From Pseudomonadota bacterium (GTDB lineage Bacteria > Myxococcota_A > UBA796 > SXON01): 44,318 nt of DNA. The stretch covers positions 1-44,318 of the forward strand of contig JAUXQH010000104.1 in NCBI GenBank assembly GCA_030685065.1, read 5' to 3'. Below the pieces are notes generated by a model. That model saw only the letters and a program-made list of their open reading frames with translations. It searched no databases and was not told the DNA's origin. Position numbers and translations under genes: made by a program. Shown piece after piece: positions 24,802-33,044 of the stretch (position 1 is the first letter of the stretch; the number at the start of each line of letters is the position of its first letter).

Positions 24802-25419
24802 ATGGCCGCCCTCACCACCGGTTATCGAGCGCGACTAGAGGACCGCGCCCTGCCCGCCGACCCTTCCACGCCCAGCCCCCGCGACGCCCAGCGCCCCCGC
24901 GACGTCCATCGCGCCCTCCTGGAAAAATGGCGAAAGACCATGGATCTGGTGGGCCCCGGCCCGGTCGATCCCCACTTCGACGATGCCGAGGCCGCCGTCG
25001 GCTGGCTGGCCGCCTCCGGTGCCTGGGCGGATCTCGGGTCGGGCGCCGGTTTTCCGGGGATCATGCTGGCGGAAACCTCGCCGGGGGCCACCGTCACGCT
25101 CGTCGAACGGCGGCAAAAACGGTGTGCCTTCCTCGAGGCCGTGGTCGCCGCCGCGAAGCTCCCGAATGCCACGGTCGTGTGCACCGACGCCGCGGAGCTT
25201 CCTCGCGCGCATTACGACGGAATCGTGAGCCGCGCGTACAAGGCGCCGATCGACATGTTGGAGGAAGGACGCCGCTTATTGAGGCCAGCAGGTCTGCTCG
25301 TCCTGCTCCTGGCTCGCGAGGAGCCGCCCGTCGCGCCGGACTTCGAGCTGTTCCACGTGGAACGGTACGCGGTCGAGGGCCGCCCCCGTGCGGCCGTCGC
25401 CCTCCGCTTTCGGGGGTGA
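24802..25419 (+). CDS. rsmG: 16S rRNA (guanine-527)-N7 methyltransferase
   Basis: This 205-aa protein is predicted from ATG 24802. SAM-binding motif I is ADLGSGAGFPGIMLA (residues about 76-90), followed by VTLVERRQKRCAFLE, VVCTDAAEL and the conserved VSRAYK. It methylates G527 in the decoding region of 16S rRNA. It is somewhat divergent: the usual KWN...NLT reads KWRKTMDLVG. Position next to parAB is the classical arrangement near bacterial origins. A parS palindrome lies inside the coding sequence near its end. No mnmG or mnmE gene precedes it; upstream is the divergent Asp-Thr lipoprotein gene. Confidence 0.9.
   Translation: MAALTTGYRARLEDRALPADPSTPSPRDAQRPRDVHRALLEKWRKTMDLVGPGPVDPHFDDAEAAVGWLAASGAWADLGSGAGFPGIMLAETSPGATVTLVERRQKRCAFLEAVVAAAKLPNATVVCTDAAELPRAHYDGIVSRAYKAPIDMLEEGRRLLRPAGLLVLLLAREEPPVAPDFELFHVERYAVEGRPRAAVALRFRG
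25349..25364 (+). promoter_or_regulatory. parS centromere-like site inside rsmG
   Basis: TGTTCCACGTGGAACG contains the perfect 14-bp palindrome GTTCCACGTGGAAC (25350-25363), which differs from the general parS (TGTTTCACGTGAAACA) by one symmetric change per arm. It is in the rsmG reading frame (LFHVER) about 240 bp before parA. ParB binds such sites, spreads, and forms the segregation complex. No other copy was noticed in the window by eye. Confidence 0.85.
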
Positions 25420-25606
25420 CCGCGCGGCGGATGCGGGGTTCGGGCGGGTGACAGCGGGGCTTGGGTCGGATACCATTGACCCGGCAAGGGCTCCCCTGTG
25501 GCCCTGCCTCCCCTCCGGTTCGTCCCCCAACGGCGCTTCGCGCACCCCTCCCCAGGGTCCGTTCCGCCCACCCCCGCTCTGCAAACTCCCGCCTCGGAAC
25601 CCCATA

Positions 25607-26395
25607 ATGACGCGCATCATCGCGATCTCGAACCAGAAGGGCGGCGTCGGCAAGACGACGACCGCCGTGAACCTCGCGGCGGCGCTGGCCCGCGCGGGCC
25701 GCCCCACCCTGCTGGTCGATCTCGATCCGCAGGGCAATGCTTCGAGTGGGCTCGGGTTTCCGCGCGACACCGTCGAGTCCGGCATCGCCGAGGCCATGCT
25801 CGGTCTCCAGCCCATCCGTCAAGGCATCGTCAAGTCGCAGCAGGAGGGCCTCGATCTGTGCCCGGCGACGCCGGCGCTCATCGGGGTCGAGGTCGAGCTG
25901 GTCGCCCTGGCGAACCGCGACCGTCGCCTCGCGATCGCGCTGGCGGACCTGCCCAAGCCCTACGAGTACGTCCTGATCGATTGTCCGCCGTCGCTCGGGC
26001 TCCTCACGCTCAACGCGCTCGTGGCGGCCGACAGCGTGCTGGTGCCGCTCCAGGCCGAGTACTACGCGATGGAGGGCCTCGGAGAGCTCATCCGCACGGT
26101 GAGCGCCGTGCGGCGCGGCCCGAACCCGCGGCTGGTGCGCGAGGGGATCGTCCTCACGATGCACGACTCCCGCACGAACCTCTGCCGCGAGGTGGAACAG
26201 CAGGCGCGCTCGGTGTTCGGCGCCGAGGTGTTCGAGACCGTGGTGCCCCGCGCCGTGCGCCTCGCCGAGGCGCCGAGCTTCGGAAAGACCATCTTCGCGT
26301 ACGACCCGACCTCCAAGGCCGCCGTCGCCTACGGATCGCTCGCGGGTGAGCTCGCGCGCCGCGTCGCGTCCGGGCGCGCCCAGGCCCTCGGATGA
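25607..26395 (+). CDS. parA: Chromosome partitioning ATPase ParA
   Basis: This 262-aa protein has the deviant Walker A KGGVGKTT at residues 11-18, VDLDPQGNASSGLG, LIDCPPSLG and the PLQAEYYAMEGL segment of chromosomal ParA (Soj-type) proteins, without the N-terminal DNA-binding domain of plasmid versions. It binds nucleoid DNA as an ATP dimer and is released by ParB, moving origins apart. The start ATG at 25607 is favoured because the protein begins exactly at the family's N-terminus. It overlaps parB by ATGA. The 187 bases before it show no gene. Confidence 0.96.
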   Translation: MTRIIAISNQKGGVGKTTTAVNLAAALARAGRPTLLVDLDPQGNASSGLGFPRDTVESGIAEAMLGLQPIRQGIVKSQQEGLDLCPATPALIGVEVELVALANRDRRLAIALADLPKPYEYVLIDCPPSLGLLTLNALVAADSVLVPLQAEYYAMEGLGELIRTVSAVRRGPNPRLVREGIVLTMHDSRTNLCREVEQQARSVFGAEVFETVVPRAVRLAEAPSFGKTIFAYDPTSKAAVAYGSLAGELARRVASGRAQALG

Positions 26396-27264
26396 CCCCC
26401 GAGCCGCCGCGCCGCGGCCTCGGCCGTGGCCTCGCCGCGCTCATCAGCAGCGACTCGAACGAGGCCGCGCCCGGCAGCCATCCCGCCGACACGCTGGTGC
26501 AGCTCCCGCTCGATGCGCTGCGCCCGAACCCCGAGCAGCCGCGGGAAACCTTCGCGGCGGCCCCGCTCGAGGGCCTCGCGACCTCCTTGCGCGAACACGG
26601 CGTGCTCACGCCGCTCGTCGCGCGTCGTGACGGCCTGGGCGGCTACATCCTCATCGCGGGGGAGCGCCGTTGGCGCGCGGCTCGGATGGCCGGGCTCGAG
26701 CGCGTGCCGGTCTACGTGCGCGGAGCGCCCCCGAGCGCCGCGGAGCAGCTCGAGCTGGCCCTCATCGAGAACCTCCAGCGCGAGGATCTCGATCCCGTCG
26801 AGGCCGCGCTGGGCTACCAGCGCCTCGTCCAACAGTACGGGCACACCCAGGAGCAGGTCGCCACCCGCGTGGGGAAGGATCGCGCCACCGTCGCGAACGC
26901 GCTCCGCCTGCTCAAGCTCCCGGACGCCGGGCTGCGCGCGCTCAAGGAGCACCGCATCAGCGCCGGACACGCCCGCGCGCTCCTCCCGGTGGAGGACGCC
27001 GATGCCTTCGCCGTGGCCCTCGCCACGGTGATCGCCCGCGAGCTCTCCGTCCGCGCCACCGAGCAGCTGGTTCGGAGCCTGAAGAAGGCGCCCGCGCCGG
27101 GAAAGAGGCCCGACCGGGGCGTCGCGCGCCTCGGAGACCAGCTGACCCGCTCGCTCGGGAGCCGCGTGGTCCTCAAGCCGCGCGCGGCCGGGGGCGGGCG
27201 CATCGTGATCGACTACACGGACGCCGACGAGCTGGACCGACTCGTGGGTAAGCTACGCGGATGA
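26392..27264 (+). CDS. parB: Chromosome partitioning protein ParB (CTPase)
   Basis: This 290-aa protein has the ParA-stimulating N-terminal tail (RRGLGRGLAALI), the nucleotide-binding motifs including GERRWRAA (residues 90-97), ENLQREDLDPVE, the helix-turn-helix region (TQEQVATRVGKDRATVANALRLL) and a C-terminal dimerisation segment (RIVIDYTDADELDRLVGKL). It loads at parS and slides as a CTP clamp. A cognate parS lies just upstream in rsmG. ATGA overlaps join it to parA and to the bactofilin gene, implying fixed stoichiometry. Confidence 0.96.
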   Translation: MTPEPPRRGLGRGLAALISSDSNEAAPGSHPADTLVQLPLDALRPNPEQPRETFAAAPLEGLATSLREHGVLTPLVARRDGLGGYILIAGERRWRAARMAGLERVPVYVRGAPPSAAEQLELALIENLQREDLDPVEAALGYQRLVQQYGHTQEQVATRVGKDRATVANALRLLKLPDAGLRALKEHRISAGHARALLPVEDADAFAVALATVIARELSVRATEQLVRSLKKAPAPGKRPDRGVARLGDQLTRSLGSRVVLKPRAAGGGRIVIDYTDADELDRLVGKLRG

Positions 27265-27611
27265 AGAGAGCCCCCGAGCGCCCCCTGGCTGCCCTCCTCG
27301 GCCGCGGTGCCCAGTTCGGGGGGGACCTTTCGTTCGAGGGGCGCGTGCGGGTGGACGGCACGTTCAAGGGCAAGATCTTCACCGAGGACACGCTGGAGAT
27401 CGGCGTGCCCGGGGTGATCGACGGCGAGATCGACGCGGCTGTGCTGATCGTGTCGGGCACCGCCTCCGGCAACATCCGTGCGCGGGACCGCCTGATCCTC
27501 GAGGCCACCGGCACGCTCAAGGGCCATGTGGAGGCGCCGTCGCTCGAGGTGCATCCCGGCGGCCGCATCGACGCCATCGTCCGCGTGGTGCCGGCCCGCG
27601 AGGTCCCATGA
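27261..27611 (+). CDS. Bactofilin (polymer-forming cytoskeletal protein)
   Basis: This 116-aa protein consists of the right-handed beta-helix of the bactofilin family, with the repeating pattern FEGRVRVDGTFKGKI, GVIDGEI, GTASGNI, GTLKGHV and GGRIDAIV, flanked by short tails. Bactofilins self-assemble without nucleotide. In Myxococcus xanthus, bactofilins BacNOP position ParA/ParB complexes near the poles, so direct coupling to parAB here (ATGA overlap at 27261-27264) supports a role in segregation. It is also joined by ATGA to the uridine kinase gene. Confidence 0.92.
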   Translation: MKRAPERPLAALLGRGAQFGGDLSFEGRVRVDGTFKGKIFTEDTLEIGVPGVIDGEIDAAVLIVSGTASGNIRARDRLILEATGTLKGHVEAPSLEVHPGGRIDAIVRVVPAREVP

Positions 27612-28237
27612 AGCGCGAGCTTCCCGGCGGACACGAGCCTCCGTTCGGGCGCGCGCCGGGCAGGCGTCCCTTCGTCGTCGGCATCGCGGGAGGGACAGCG
27701 TCGGGCAAGACCTCGCTCGCGGAGCTGCTCGTTGCGCGCACCGGCGCCAGCCTCGTCACGCACGACCGCTACTACCGCGACGCGGACGCCTCCACGAACT
27801 TCGACCACCCCGACAGCCTCGACACGGCGCGCCTCGTGGAGGATCTCGATCGCCTGCGCGCGGGTCAGCCCGCCGACCTCCCCGTCTACTACTTCCCGAC
27901 GCACAAGCGCCTCCCCGCGACCGAGCGGCTCACCCCCGGCCCGCTGCTCGTGGTCGAGGGGATCCTCGTGCTCGCCGAGCCCGCCCTGCGCGCCCGCTTC
28001 GACCTGTGCGTGTTCGTGCACGCCGCCGCGGACGTGCGGCTGGTCCGCCGGGTGCGGCGCGACATCCTCGAGCGGGGCCGGGACCTCGAGAGCGTGCTCG
28101 GCCAGTACCTCGCCACCGTCCGGCCGATGCACGAGGCCTACGTGGAGCCCTCGGCGGCGCACGCGACGCTCCGGTTGGACGGGGAGCGGGCGTTGGAGGG
28201 AGAGCTCTCGCGCTTGTTGGCGGCGTTGCCGATCTGA
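27608..28237 (+). CDS. udk: Uridine kinase
   Basis: This 209-aa protein has the P-loop GGTASGKTS (K34), THDRYYRD, the NFDHPDSLDT signature of uridine/cytidine kinases, VYYFPTHKR and the VVEGILVL strand. It phosphorylates uridine (and usually cytidine) to the monophosphate in pyrimidine salvage. A 20-residue basic/Pro-rich N-terminal extension precedes the fold. It is the last gene of the parA-parB-bactofilin-udk string, joined by ATGA at 27608-27611; the functional link to segregation is unclear. The bases between it and the array at 28466 hold nothing recognisable. Confidence 0.9.
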   Translation: MKRELPGGHEPPFGRAPGRRPFVVGIAGGTASGKTSLAELLVARTGASLVTHDRYYRDADASTNFDHPDSLDTARLVEDLDRLRAGQPADLPVYYFPTHKRLPATERLTPGPLLVVEGILVLAEPALRARFDLCVFVHAAADVRLVRRVRRDILERGRDLESVLGQYLATVRPMHEAYVEPSAAHATLRLDGERALEGELSRLLAALPI

Positions 28238-28465
28238 GGTCGCCGTTCGGCGGGAGCCGGGGAGGGCAGCAGGGGGCCGCCGCGCCACCCCCCGCGATCG
28301 TGGGTACGCGGATCGGCGTCCGTCGGGCCTGACGCTCGATCCGCCGAATTCGCCCGGCGTCCCGGACGAACGCAAAACCGGTCGCCCGTCTGCAGGTCAC
28401 CCCCCGCGCCCGAGTTCCCGGTCGTCCTGGCCGCGGCCAAGAGCGACGCGACGGACTCGAATTTC

Positions 28466-28690
28466 TCCGACTTCAGCCCGCTGGAGGGGCCGAACTCGCC
28501 GGATGAGAGAGCATCTACCCGACTTCAGCCCGCTGGACGGGCCGAACTCGCCCGATGAGAGAGCATCCCCCGAGTTCGGCCCGCTGGACGGGCCGAACTC
28601 GCCCGATGAGAGAGCATCCCCCGACTTCAGCCCGCTGGACGGGCCGAACTCGCCCGATGAGAGAGCATCCCCCGAGTTCGGCCCGCGCCG
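28466..28690 (+). repeat. 51-bp hairpin tandem repeat (about 4.5 units)
   Basis: Units begin near 28467 and at 28518, 28569, 28620 and 28671 (partial); the period is 51 bp, with one extra base in the first. Each full unit ends GATGAGAGAGCATC and contains an inverted repeat around a CTGGA loop. In the unit at 28569 the 11-bp stem AGTTCGGCCCG/CGGGCCGAACT is perfect; in the others ACTTCAG replaces AGTTCGG, leaving two mismatches. Unit types run imperfect, imperfect, perfect, imperfect, then a cut-off perfect-type arm. The array stays open in several frames because 51 is a multiple of three, but no start signal or codon bias supports a protein. No CRISPR-like spacers. The rest of 28238-28765 appears empty. 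Confidence 0.9.
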
Positions 28691-28765
28691 TCAGGCGTGA
28701 AGCGGCGCCCGTCCGCCCGCCGCGCCCGCCTTCCCGCTCGTGCCTCCGCCCCGCTCCGGGTAGCC

Positions 28766-29458
28766 CTACTTTGCCGGCGCCGAGCCCTTGCTCCCCGCCG
28801 TGACCGTCAGCGGGAACTCGAAGCGGCCCCACGCGTCGCCATCGCCCACGATCACCGCCACGGTGTACCGGCCGCCGGCCTCGTCCGCGGTGCCGGCGTA
28901 GGAGAGCTGCCCCGTGGGGGAGATGGACATGCCGCCGGGCGCGCCTTCGAGCCGCCAGGTCAACGTGTCGTCGTCGGCGTCGGTGGCCTTGAACACGAAG
29001 CCGTCCACCCGCTTCATGTCGCCGCCGCGCGTGCTGAAGACCGGCGCCGTGTTGAGCACCACGACCGGGTCGCTCTCGGACATGACCTCGTTCGCGCCGT
29101 CATCCGCGGTCACGCGTACGCGGATGGTGTCCCCCTTCTTGTGGCGGCCCGCGCCGAGGCGCTCACCGGTGACGTCGACCAGCGCGGAGTCGTTGATGAG
29201 CCACTCGTAGTCCAGGTCGAGGTCCGCGCCCTCTACGTCGACCGCCTTCACGGTGGCGCGGAGGGGGTCGGCCACCCGCACTTCGGTCGGCGCGAGCGTG
29301 ATCGACTGGATCGCGGGCGGCAGATCGCGGGGCTTGCGCTCGGGCGCGGCGCGGCCGGCGTCGGAGCTCGGCTCGGCGACAACCGCGGGGGGCGGCGGCG
29401 CCGGCGCGGGTGCGACCGGGGTCGGCGAACAGGCAGAAACGAGGAAGATTACCCACAT
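28766..29458 (-). CDS. Lipoprotein with Ig/cadherin-like domains
   Basis: This 230-aa protein is predicted from ATG 29458 (MWVIFLVSACSPTP, lipobox cysteine at residue 10). A Pro/Ala-rich linker (about 12-45) precedes two beta-sandwich-like segments, one with LRATVKAVDVEGADLDLDYEW and one with FVFKATDADDDTLTWRLEG, the latter being the pattern of cadherin-like or putative Ig domains that bind calcium (DADDD). It is probably a surface-exposed structural or binding protein. It is divergent from the gene at 29530. Confidence 0.8.
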   Translation of the reverse strand: MWVIFLVSACSPTPVAPAPAPPPPAVVAEPSSDAGRAAPERKPRDLPPAIQSITLAPTEVRVADPLRATVKAVDVEGADLDLDYEWLINDSALVDVTGERLGAGRHKKGDTIRVRVTADDGANEVMSESDPVVVLNTAPVFSTRGGDMKRVDGFVFKATDADDDTLTWRLEGAPGGMSISPTGQLSYAGTADEAGGRYTVAVIVGDGDAWGRFEFPLTVTAGSKGSAPAK

Positions 29459-29529
29459 CGCCAGGCTCCCAAGGGGCTCCAGAATGGACTCGCGCAGAAC
29501 GGTGAGTATACGTGCTCCGGAGACCACGG

Positions 29530-30102
29530 ATGGACCTCGAGTTGACGTTCCTCGGCCGCTCGGCGGGCCGCTGGCGGGTGAGGGTGGATCTTCCACCCGG
29601 GCTCTGTCTGCGCGGGCTCACGGTCGGCCTGTGGGGCGAGGACGACAAGCCGCTCGGTCCGGCGGTGGTGGCGCCCGCGGGAACGGTCGGCGTGTGGGAG
29701 GCCGAAGTCGCGGGCCCGGCGCCGCTTCCGCCCGGAGCGCTCGTGCGGTGCATGGCCGACTTCGGGGAGCATTCCTGCTGCGTGTATTGGCTCAGCGTCG
29801 ATCGGCGCCGCGGCCTCCACGCCTTCTTGCATGCCGACGGGCGCCTGCCGGTCGAGTCGGATTGTGTGGGCTCCGCGCTGAGCCTCAAGGAGATCGCGAG
29901 GCTCGCCCGCGCCTTCCCGTGGGTGCGTCCCGAGCCTCCGGCCGCGGCCGCGTGTGGCGCGCGGCGCACCGTCGCGCAGGCCCTCGCGGAGGATCTGGGG
30001 GAGGACTCGCTCTCCCCCGAGCTGCGCGATCTGCTGAAGGACGAATTCGGGGTCGATGTCGACGCGGAGGATGACCCCCTGCTGGACTTCATGAAGAGCT
30101 GA
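29530..30102 (+). CDS. Conserved-looking protein of unknown function
   Basis: This 190-aa protein is predicted from ATG 29530; an in-frame ATG at 29512 would add six residues. The first half is beta-rich (MDLELTFLGRSAGRWRVRVDL) with a cysteine cluster (RCMADFGEHSCCVYW). The second half is helical and very acidic at the end (DEFGVDVDAEDDPLLDFMKS). No signal peptide or family recognised. It is divergent from the Ig-like lipoprotein gene, with 71 bases between the starts. Confidence 0.7.
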   Translation: MDLELTFLGRSAGRWRVRVDLPPGLCLRGLTVGLWGEDDKPLGPAVVAPAGTVGVWEAEVAGPAPLPPGALVRCMADFGEHSCCVYWLSVDRRRGLHAFLHADGRLPVESDCVGSALSLKEIARLARAFPWVRPEPPAAAACGARRTVAQALAEDLGEDSLSPELRDLLKDEFGVDVDAEDDPLLDFMKS

Positions 30103-30190
30103 GCCGGGGGATTCCCCGCACCCCGCCCCCCGCGTCCGGTTAGGGATGCCGCCCTCGCGCTCGCGTGGGGAGCGCCGTTCCGGAGCCCAG

Positions 30191-31375
30191 ATGTCCATCG
30201 AGCAGGTCGAGCGCCACGGCGCCCACAACTACCACCCGCTGCCGGTCGTGGTCACGCATGGCGACGGTGCCTGGGTAACGGACGTGGCGGGGCGCAAGTA
30301 CCTCGACATGCTCTCGGCCTACTCGGCGCTCAACCAGGGCCACCGCCACCCGCGCATCCTCGCGGCGGCGCGGGAGCAGCTCGAGCGCGTCACGCTCACG
30401 TCGCGCGCCTTCCACAACGACCAGCTGGGGCCGTTCCTGGAGCGGCTCTCGCAGGTCAGCGGTTTTTCGCGCGCGCTCCCGATGAACTCGGGCGCCGAGG
30501 CGGTGGAGACCGCCCTGAAGGCGATGCGGAAGTGGGGCTACACCAAGCGCGGCATCCCGGCGGACAAGGCCGAGATCATCGTCGCGCGCGACAACTTCCA
30601 CGGCCGCACGATCACGATCGTGAGCTTCTCGACGGAGGCCTCGTATCGCGAGGGCTTCGGGCCCTTCACGCCCGGCTTCGTGGTGGTGCCCTACGGCGAT
30701 GCCGCGGCGATCGAGGCCGCGATCGGCCCGAACACGGCGGCCGTGTTCCTCGAGCCCATCCAGGGCGAGGCCGGCATCATCGTCCCGCCGGTCGGCTACC
30801 TCAAGCAGGTGCGCGCGGCGTGCACCCGCGCCGGCGTGCTGCTCGTGCTCGACGAGATCCAGACCGGCCTCGGGCGCACCGGGCGGATGTGGGCCGCGGA
30901 GCACGAGGACGTGCGGCCGGACGGCATCACCATCGGCAAGGCGCTCGGCGGCGGGGTGTACCCGGTGAGCGCCTTCTGCGCGAATGACGACGTGATGGAC
31001 ATCTTCGCGCCCGGTACGCACGGCTCGACCTTCGGCGGCAACCCGATGGCCGCGGCGGTGGGGCGCGCCTCGCTCGACGTGCTGGTGGACGAGAAGCTGC
31101 CCGAACGCGCGGCCGTCCTCGGTGAGTCCTTCCGCGCGGCGCTTCGCGCGATCGGGAGCCCCAAGATCAAGGAGGTGCGCGGGCGCGGCCTGCTCATCGG
31201 GGTGGAGCTCCACACGGACGCCGGCACGGCGCGCCCCTACTGCGAGCGCCTGATGGACCTCGGCGTGCTCTGCAAGGACACCCACGAGCAGGTCATCCGG
31301 TTCGCGCCCCCCCTCGTCATCCACGAGCGCGACATCGACTGGGCGCTCGGTCACATCTCGGCGGTGCTCGCATGA
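30191..31375 (+). CDS. rocD: Ornithine-oxo-acid aminotransferase
   Basis: This 394-aa PLP enzyme converts ornithine and 2-oxoglutarate to glutamate semialdehyde and glutamate, linking arginine breakdown with proline synthesis. Family signatures are closely kept: NYHPLPVV, LDMLSAYSALNQGHRHP, SRAFHNDQLGPF, MNSGAEAVETA, VFLEPIQGEAGI, LDEIQTGLGRTG, the PLP-binding lysine in GKALGGG, and HGSTFGGNP. ATG 30191 follows GGAGC. Its stop overlaps the next gene in ATGA. Confidence 0.95.
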   Translation: MSIEQVERHGAHNYHPLPVVVTHGDGAWVTDVAGRKYLDMLSAYSALNQGHRHPRILAAAREQLERVTLTSRAFHNDQLGPFLERLSQVSGFSRALPMNSGAEAVETALKAMRKWGYTKRGIPADKAEIIVARDNFHGRTITIVSFSTEASYREGFGPFTPGFVVVPYGDAAAIEAAIGPNTAAVFLEPIQGEAGIIVPPVGYLKQVRAACTRAGVLLVLDEIQTGLGRTGRMWAAEHEDVRPDGITIGKALGGGVYPVSAFCANDDVMDIFAPGTHGSTFGGNPMAAAVGRASLDVLVDEKLPERAAVLGESFRAALRAIGSPKIKEVRGRGLLIGVELHTDAGTARPYCERLMDLGVLCKDTHEQVIRFAPPLVIHERDIDWALGHISAVLA

Positions 31376-32151
31376 AAGCCACGAAGTTCCATCACGACTA
31401 CCCCTACCGCCTGCGGATCCAGCATCCGGACTACGCGGAGATCCGCCTCGAGCGGAAGGGCCGCTTCCTCCGCATCGACCCGGTCGAGGCGCCGGCCGAG
31501 GACGAGGTCGTGGTGCTCACGTCCTCCGCGCCCCATCGCGCGCGCGGCACGGTCGAGGCCCTCCAGGCCGGGCGCCGGCTCACGATCGTCGCGTCCACGT
31601 CCGTGCTCGAATGGCTCGGGGGCCTCGGCACGGTCGACGCGCACCCGTTCCCCGCCACGGTCGACGGCGTCACCATCGACGCGATGGCCTACACCGCCCC
31701 GTCGATCGCCCGCCCGCTCAGCAGCTTTCTCCGCGCCTCGGTGGCCGGCGCACGCGCGGGCGGCGCGCTCAAGCGCATCGCCGAGCAGGTTCGCTTTCCC
31801 GCTCCAGAGCCCCACGTCATCGAGGTCAAGCTCGAGGACGGCGGCCGATTGGTGCACCTCGACCTCGCGCTCCACAAGGGCACCGATCCGGCCTGGCTCG
31901 AGCGCGCCGCGGCCCGCTTCGGCGGCGCCGAGTGGCTGCTGGTGGGGATCCCGTGGGGCGAGGGCGAGGCCGTGGTGCGGCAGGTAGGGCGGTTCGGCGC
32001 CAAGCGCGTGCTCTTGACCGAGCTCCAGAACGCCGAGCGCCGGGAGATGGGGCTGCCCACCGAGCTGGTGACCCCCTGGCGCGACAAGCTCCTGGAGTCC
32101 GGCACGGAGACCCACGTCTTCGCCACCCAGGCCAGCTACCGGTTCGAGTAG
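31372..32151 (+). CDS. MBL-fold-like protein lacking metal ligands
   Basis: This 259-aa protein starts within the rocD stop (ATGA). The N-terminal half follows UlaG-type MBL proteins (IRLERKGRFLRIDPVEAP then DEVVVLTSSAPHRARG), but at the THxHxDH position the sequence reads TSSAPHR, so the usual zinc histidines are absent. The C-terminal half (HVIEVKLEDGGRLVHLDLAL ... EWLLVGIPWGEGEAVV) is alpha/beta and also lacks clusters of histidine. It is probably non-catalytic or uses another chemistry. Its job with ornithine aminotransferase is unknown. Confidence 0.6.
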   Translation: MKATKFHHDYPYRLRIQHPDYAEIRLERKGRFLRIDPVEAPAEDEVVVLTSSAPHRARGTVEALQAGRRLTIVASTSVLEWLGGLGTVDAHPFPATVDGVTIDAMAYTAPSIARPLSSFLRASVAGARAGGALKRIAEQVRFPAPEPHVIEVKLEDGGRLVHLDLALHKGTDPAWLERAAARFGGAEWLLVGIPWGEGEAVVRQVGRFGAKRVLLTELQNAERREMGLPTELVTPWRDKLLESGTETHVFATQASYRFE

Positions 32152-32162
32152 GTCGTGCGCGA

Positions 32163-33044
32163 GTGAGCCAGGTGAGGCGGGCGCTCGCCTACGCGCGCGG
32201 CATCTCGCGCGCCCTGCGCCGCGGCGACACCTTCCCGGCCGCCGGCCGCGTGCCCGCGCGTGACGCACCCGGCGGGACCACCCGCGCGCTCCAGCGCCAC
32301 GGGCTCGCGGAGCTCGATCACATCGAGATCTCCGAGCACGTCGTCCGGATTCCGGGCCTGCTGCGACCGATCGAGATCCTCCACCTTACGGACGTGCACC
32401 TGCGCGGCCGCGACGCCTGGGTCGACCGCCTCGCCTCCCTCGTGTCGGAGCAGCGCCCCGATCTGATCGCCCTCACCGGGGACATCGTGACGCGCGGCTG
32501 GCAGCCCGACGCGGTCGACCACTTCCTCGGCGCCCTCCCGGACGCGCCGCTCGGGAAGTGGGCCGTCATGGGAAACTGGGAGTACTGGGGCGGGGCCCCG
32601 CGCGACGTGTGGGAGCCCGTGCTGACGCGGCACGGCATCACCCTCCTCCACGAGCGCGTCGTGCCGCTCGACGGCCTCGATCTGGTCGGCACGGATGACC
32701 TGCTCGCGGGCAACCCCGACCTCGACAGCGTCCTTGCCTCCGTGCGCCGGGACCACCCCGCGCTGGTGCTCACGCACTCGCCCGCCCTCTTCCCGCTCCT
32801 GGCCGGCCATCCCCTCCGCGCCCCGACCGGGCTCGTCCTCGCGGGGCACACCCACGGCGGCCAGGTCCGCATCCCCGTGCTCGGCCCGTTCTTCCTCCCG
32901 CGCGGGAGCGGGGCGTACCCGTGGGGCTGGTACGAGCTCGACGGCGTGCACCTGTTCGTGAGCCGCGGCCTCGGGTGGTCGGTGGCGCCGGTGCGCTGGC
33001 GGTGCCCGCCGGAGATCGCGCGGATCCGGATGGTGCCGGGGTAG
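32163..33044 (+). CDS. Calcineurin-like metallophosphoesterase (YkuE type)
   Basis: This 293-aa protein is predicted from the GTG at 32163, 11 bases after the preceding gene. Metal motifs in order: LTDVHLRG (DxH), LTGDIVTRG (GD), MGNWEYWG where family members usually have GNH[DE], LTHSP, and AGHTHGGQV. The histidine-to-tryptophan change in the third motif may alter the active site. The closest type is YkuE-like phosphodiesterases. An N-terminal Arg-rich region lacks a convincing membrane segment. Convergent with the rhodanese gene. Confidence 0.88.
   Translation: MSQVRRALAYARGISRALRRGDTFPAAGRVPARDAPGGTTRALQRHGLAELDHIEISEHVVRIPGLLRPIEILHLTDVHLRGRDAWVDRLASLVSEQRPDLIALTGDIVTRGWQPDAVDHFLGALPDAPLGKWAVMGNWEYWGGAPRDVWEPVLTRHGITLLHERVVPLDGLDLVGTDDLLAGNPDLDSVLASVRRDHPALVLTHSPALFPLLAGHPLRAPTGLVLAGHTHGGQVRIPVLGPFFLPRGSGAYPWGWYELDGVHLFVSRGLGWSVAPVRWRCPPEIARIRMVPG

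Noticed and set aside
28466..28690. CRISPR array
   Set aside because: Units are contiguous and nearly identical over their whole 51 bp, with no variable spacers and no cas genes nearby.
28345..28700. Protein of 17-residue repeats across the 51-bp array
   Set aside because: The frame is open because the period is a multiple of three; the other strand is open too, and no start, ribosome site or signal is present.
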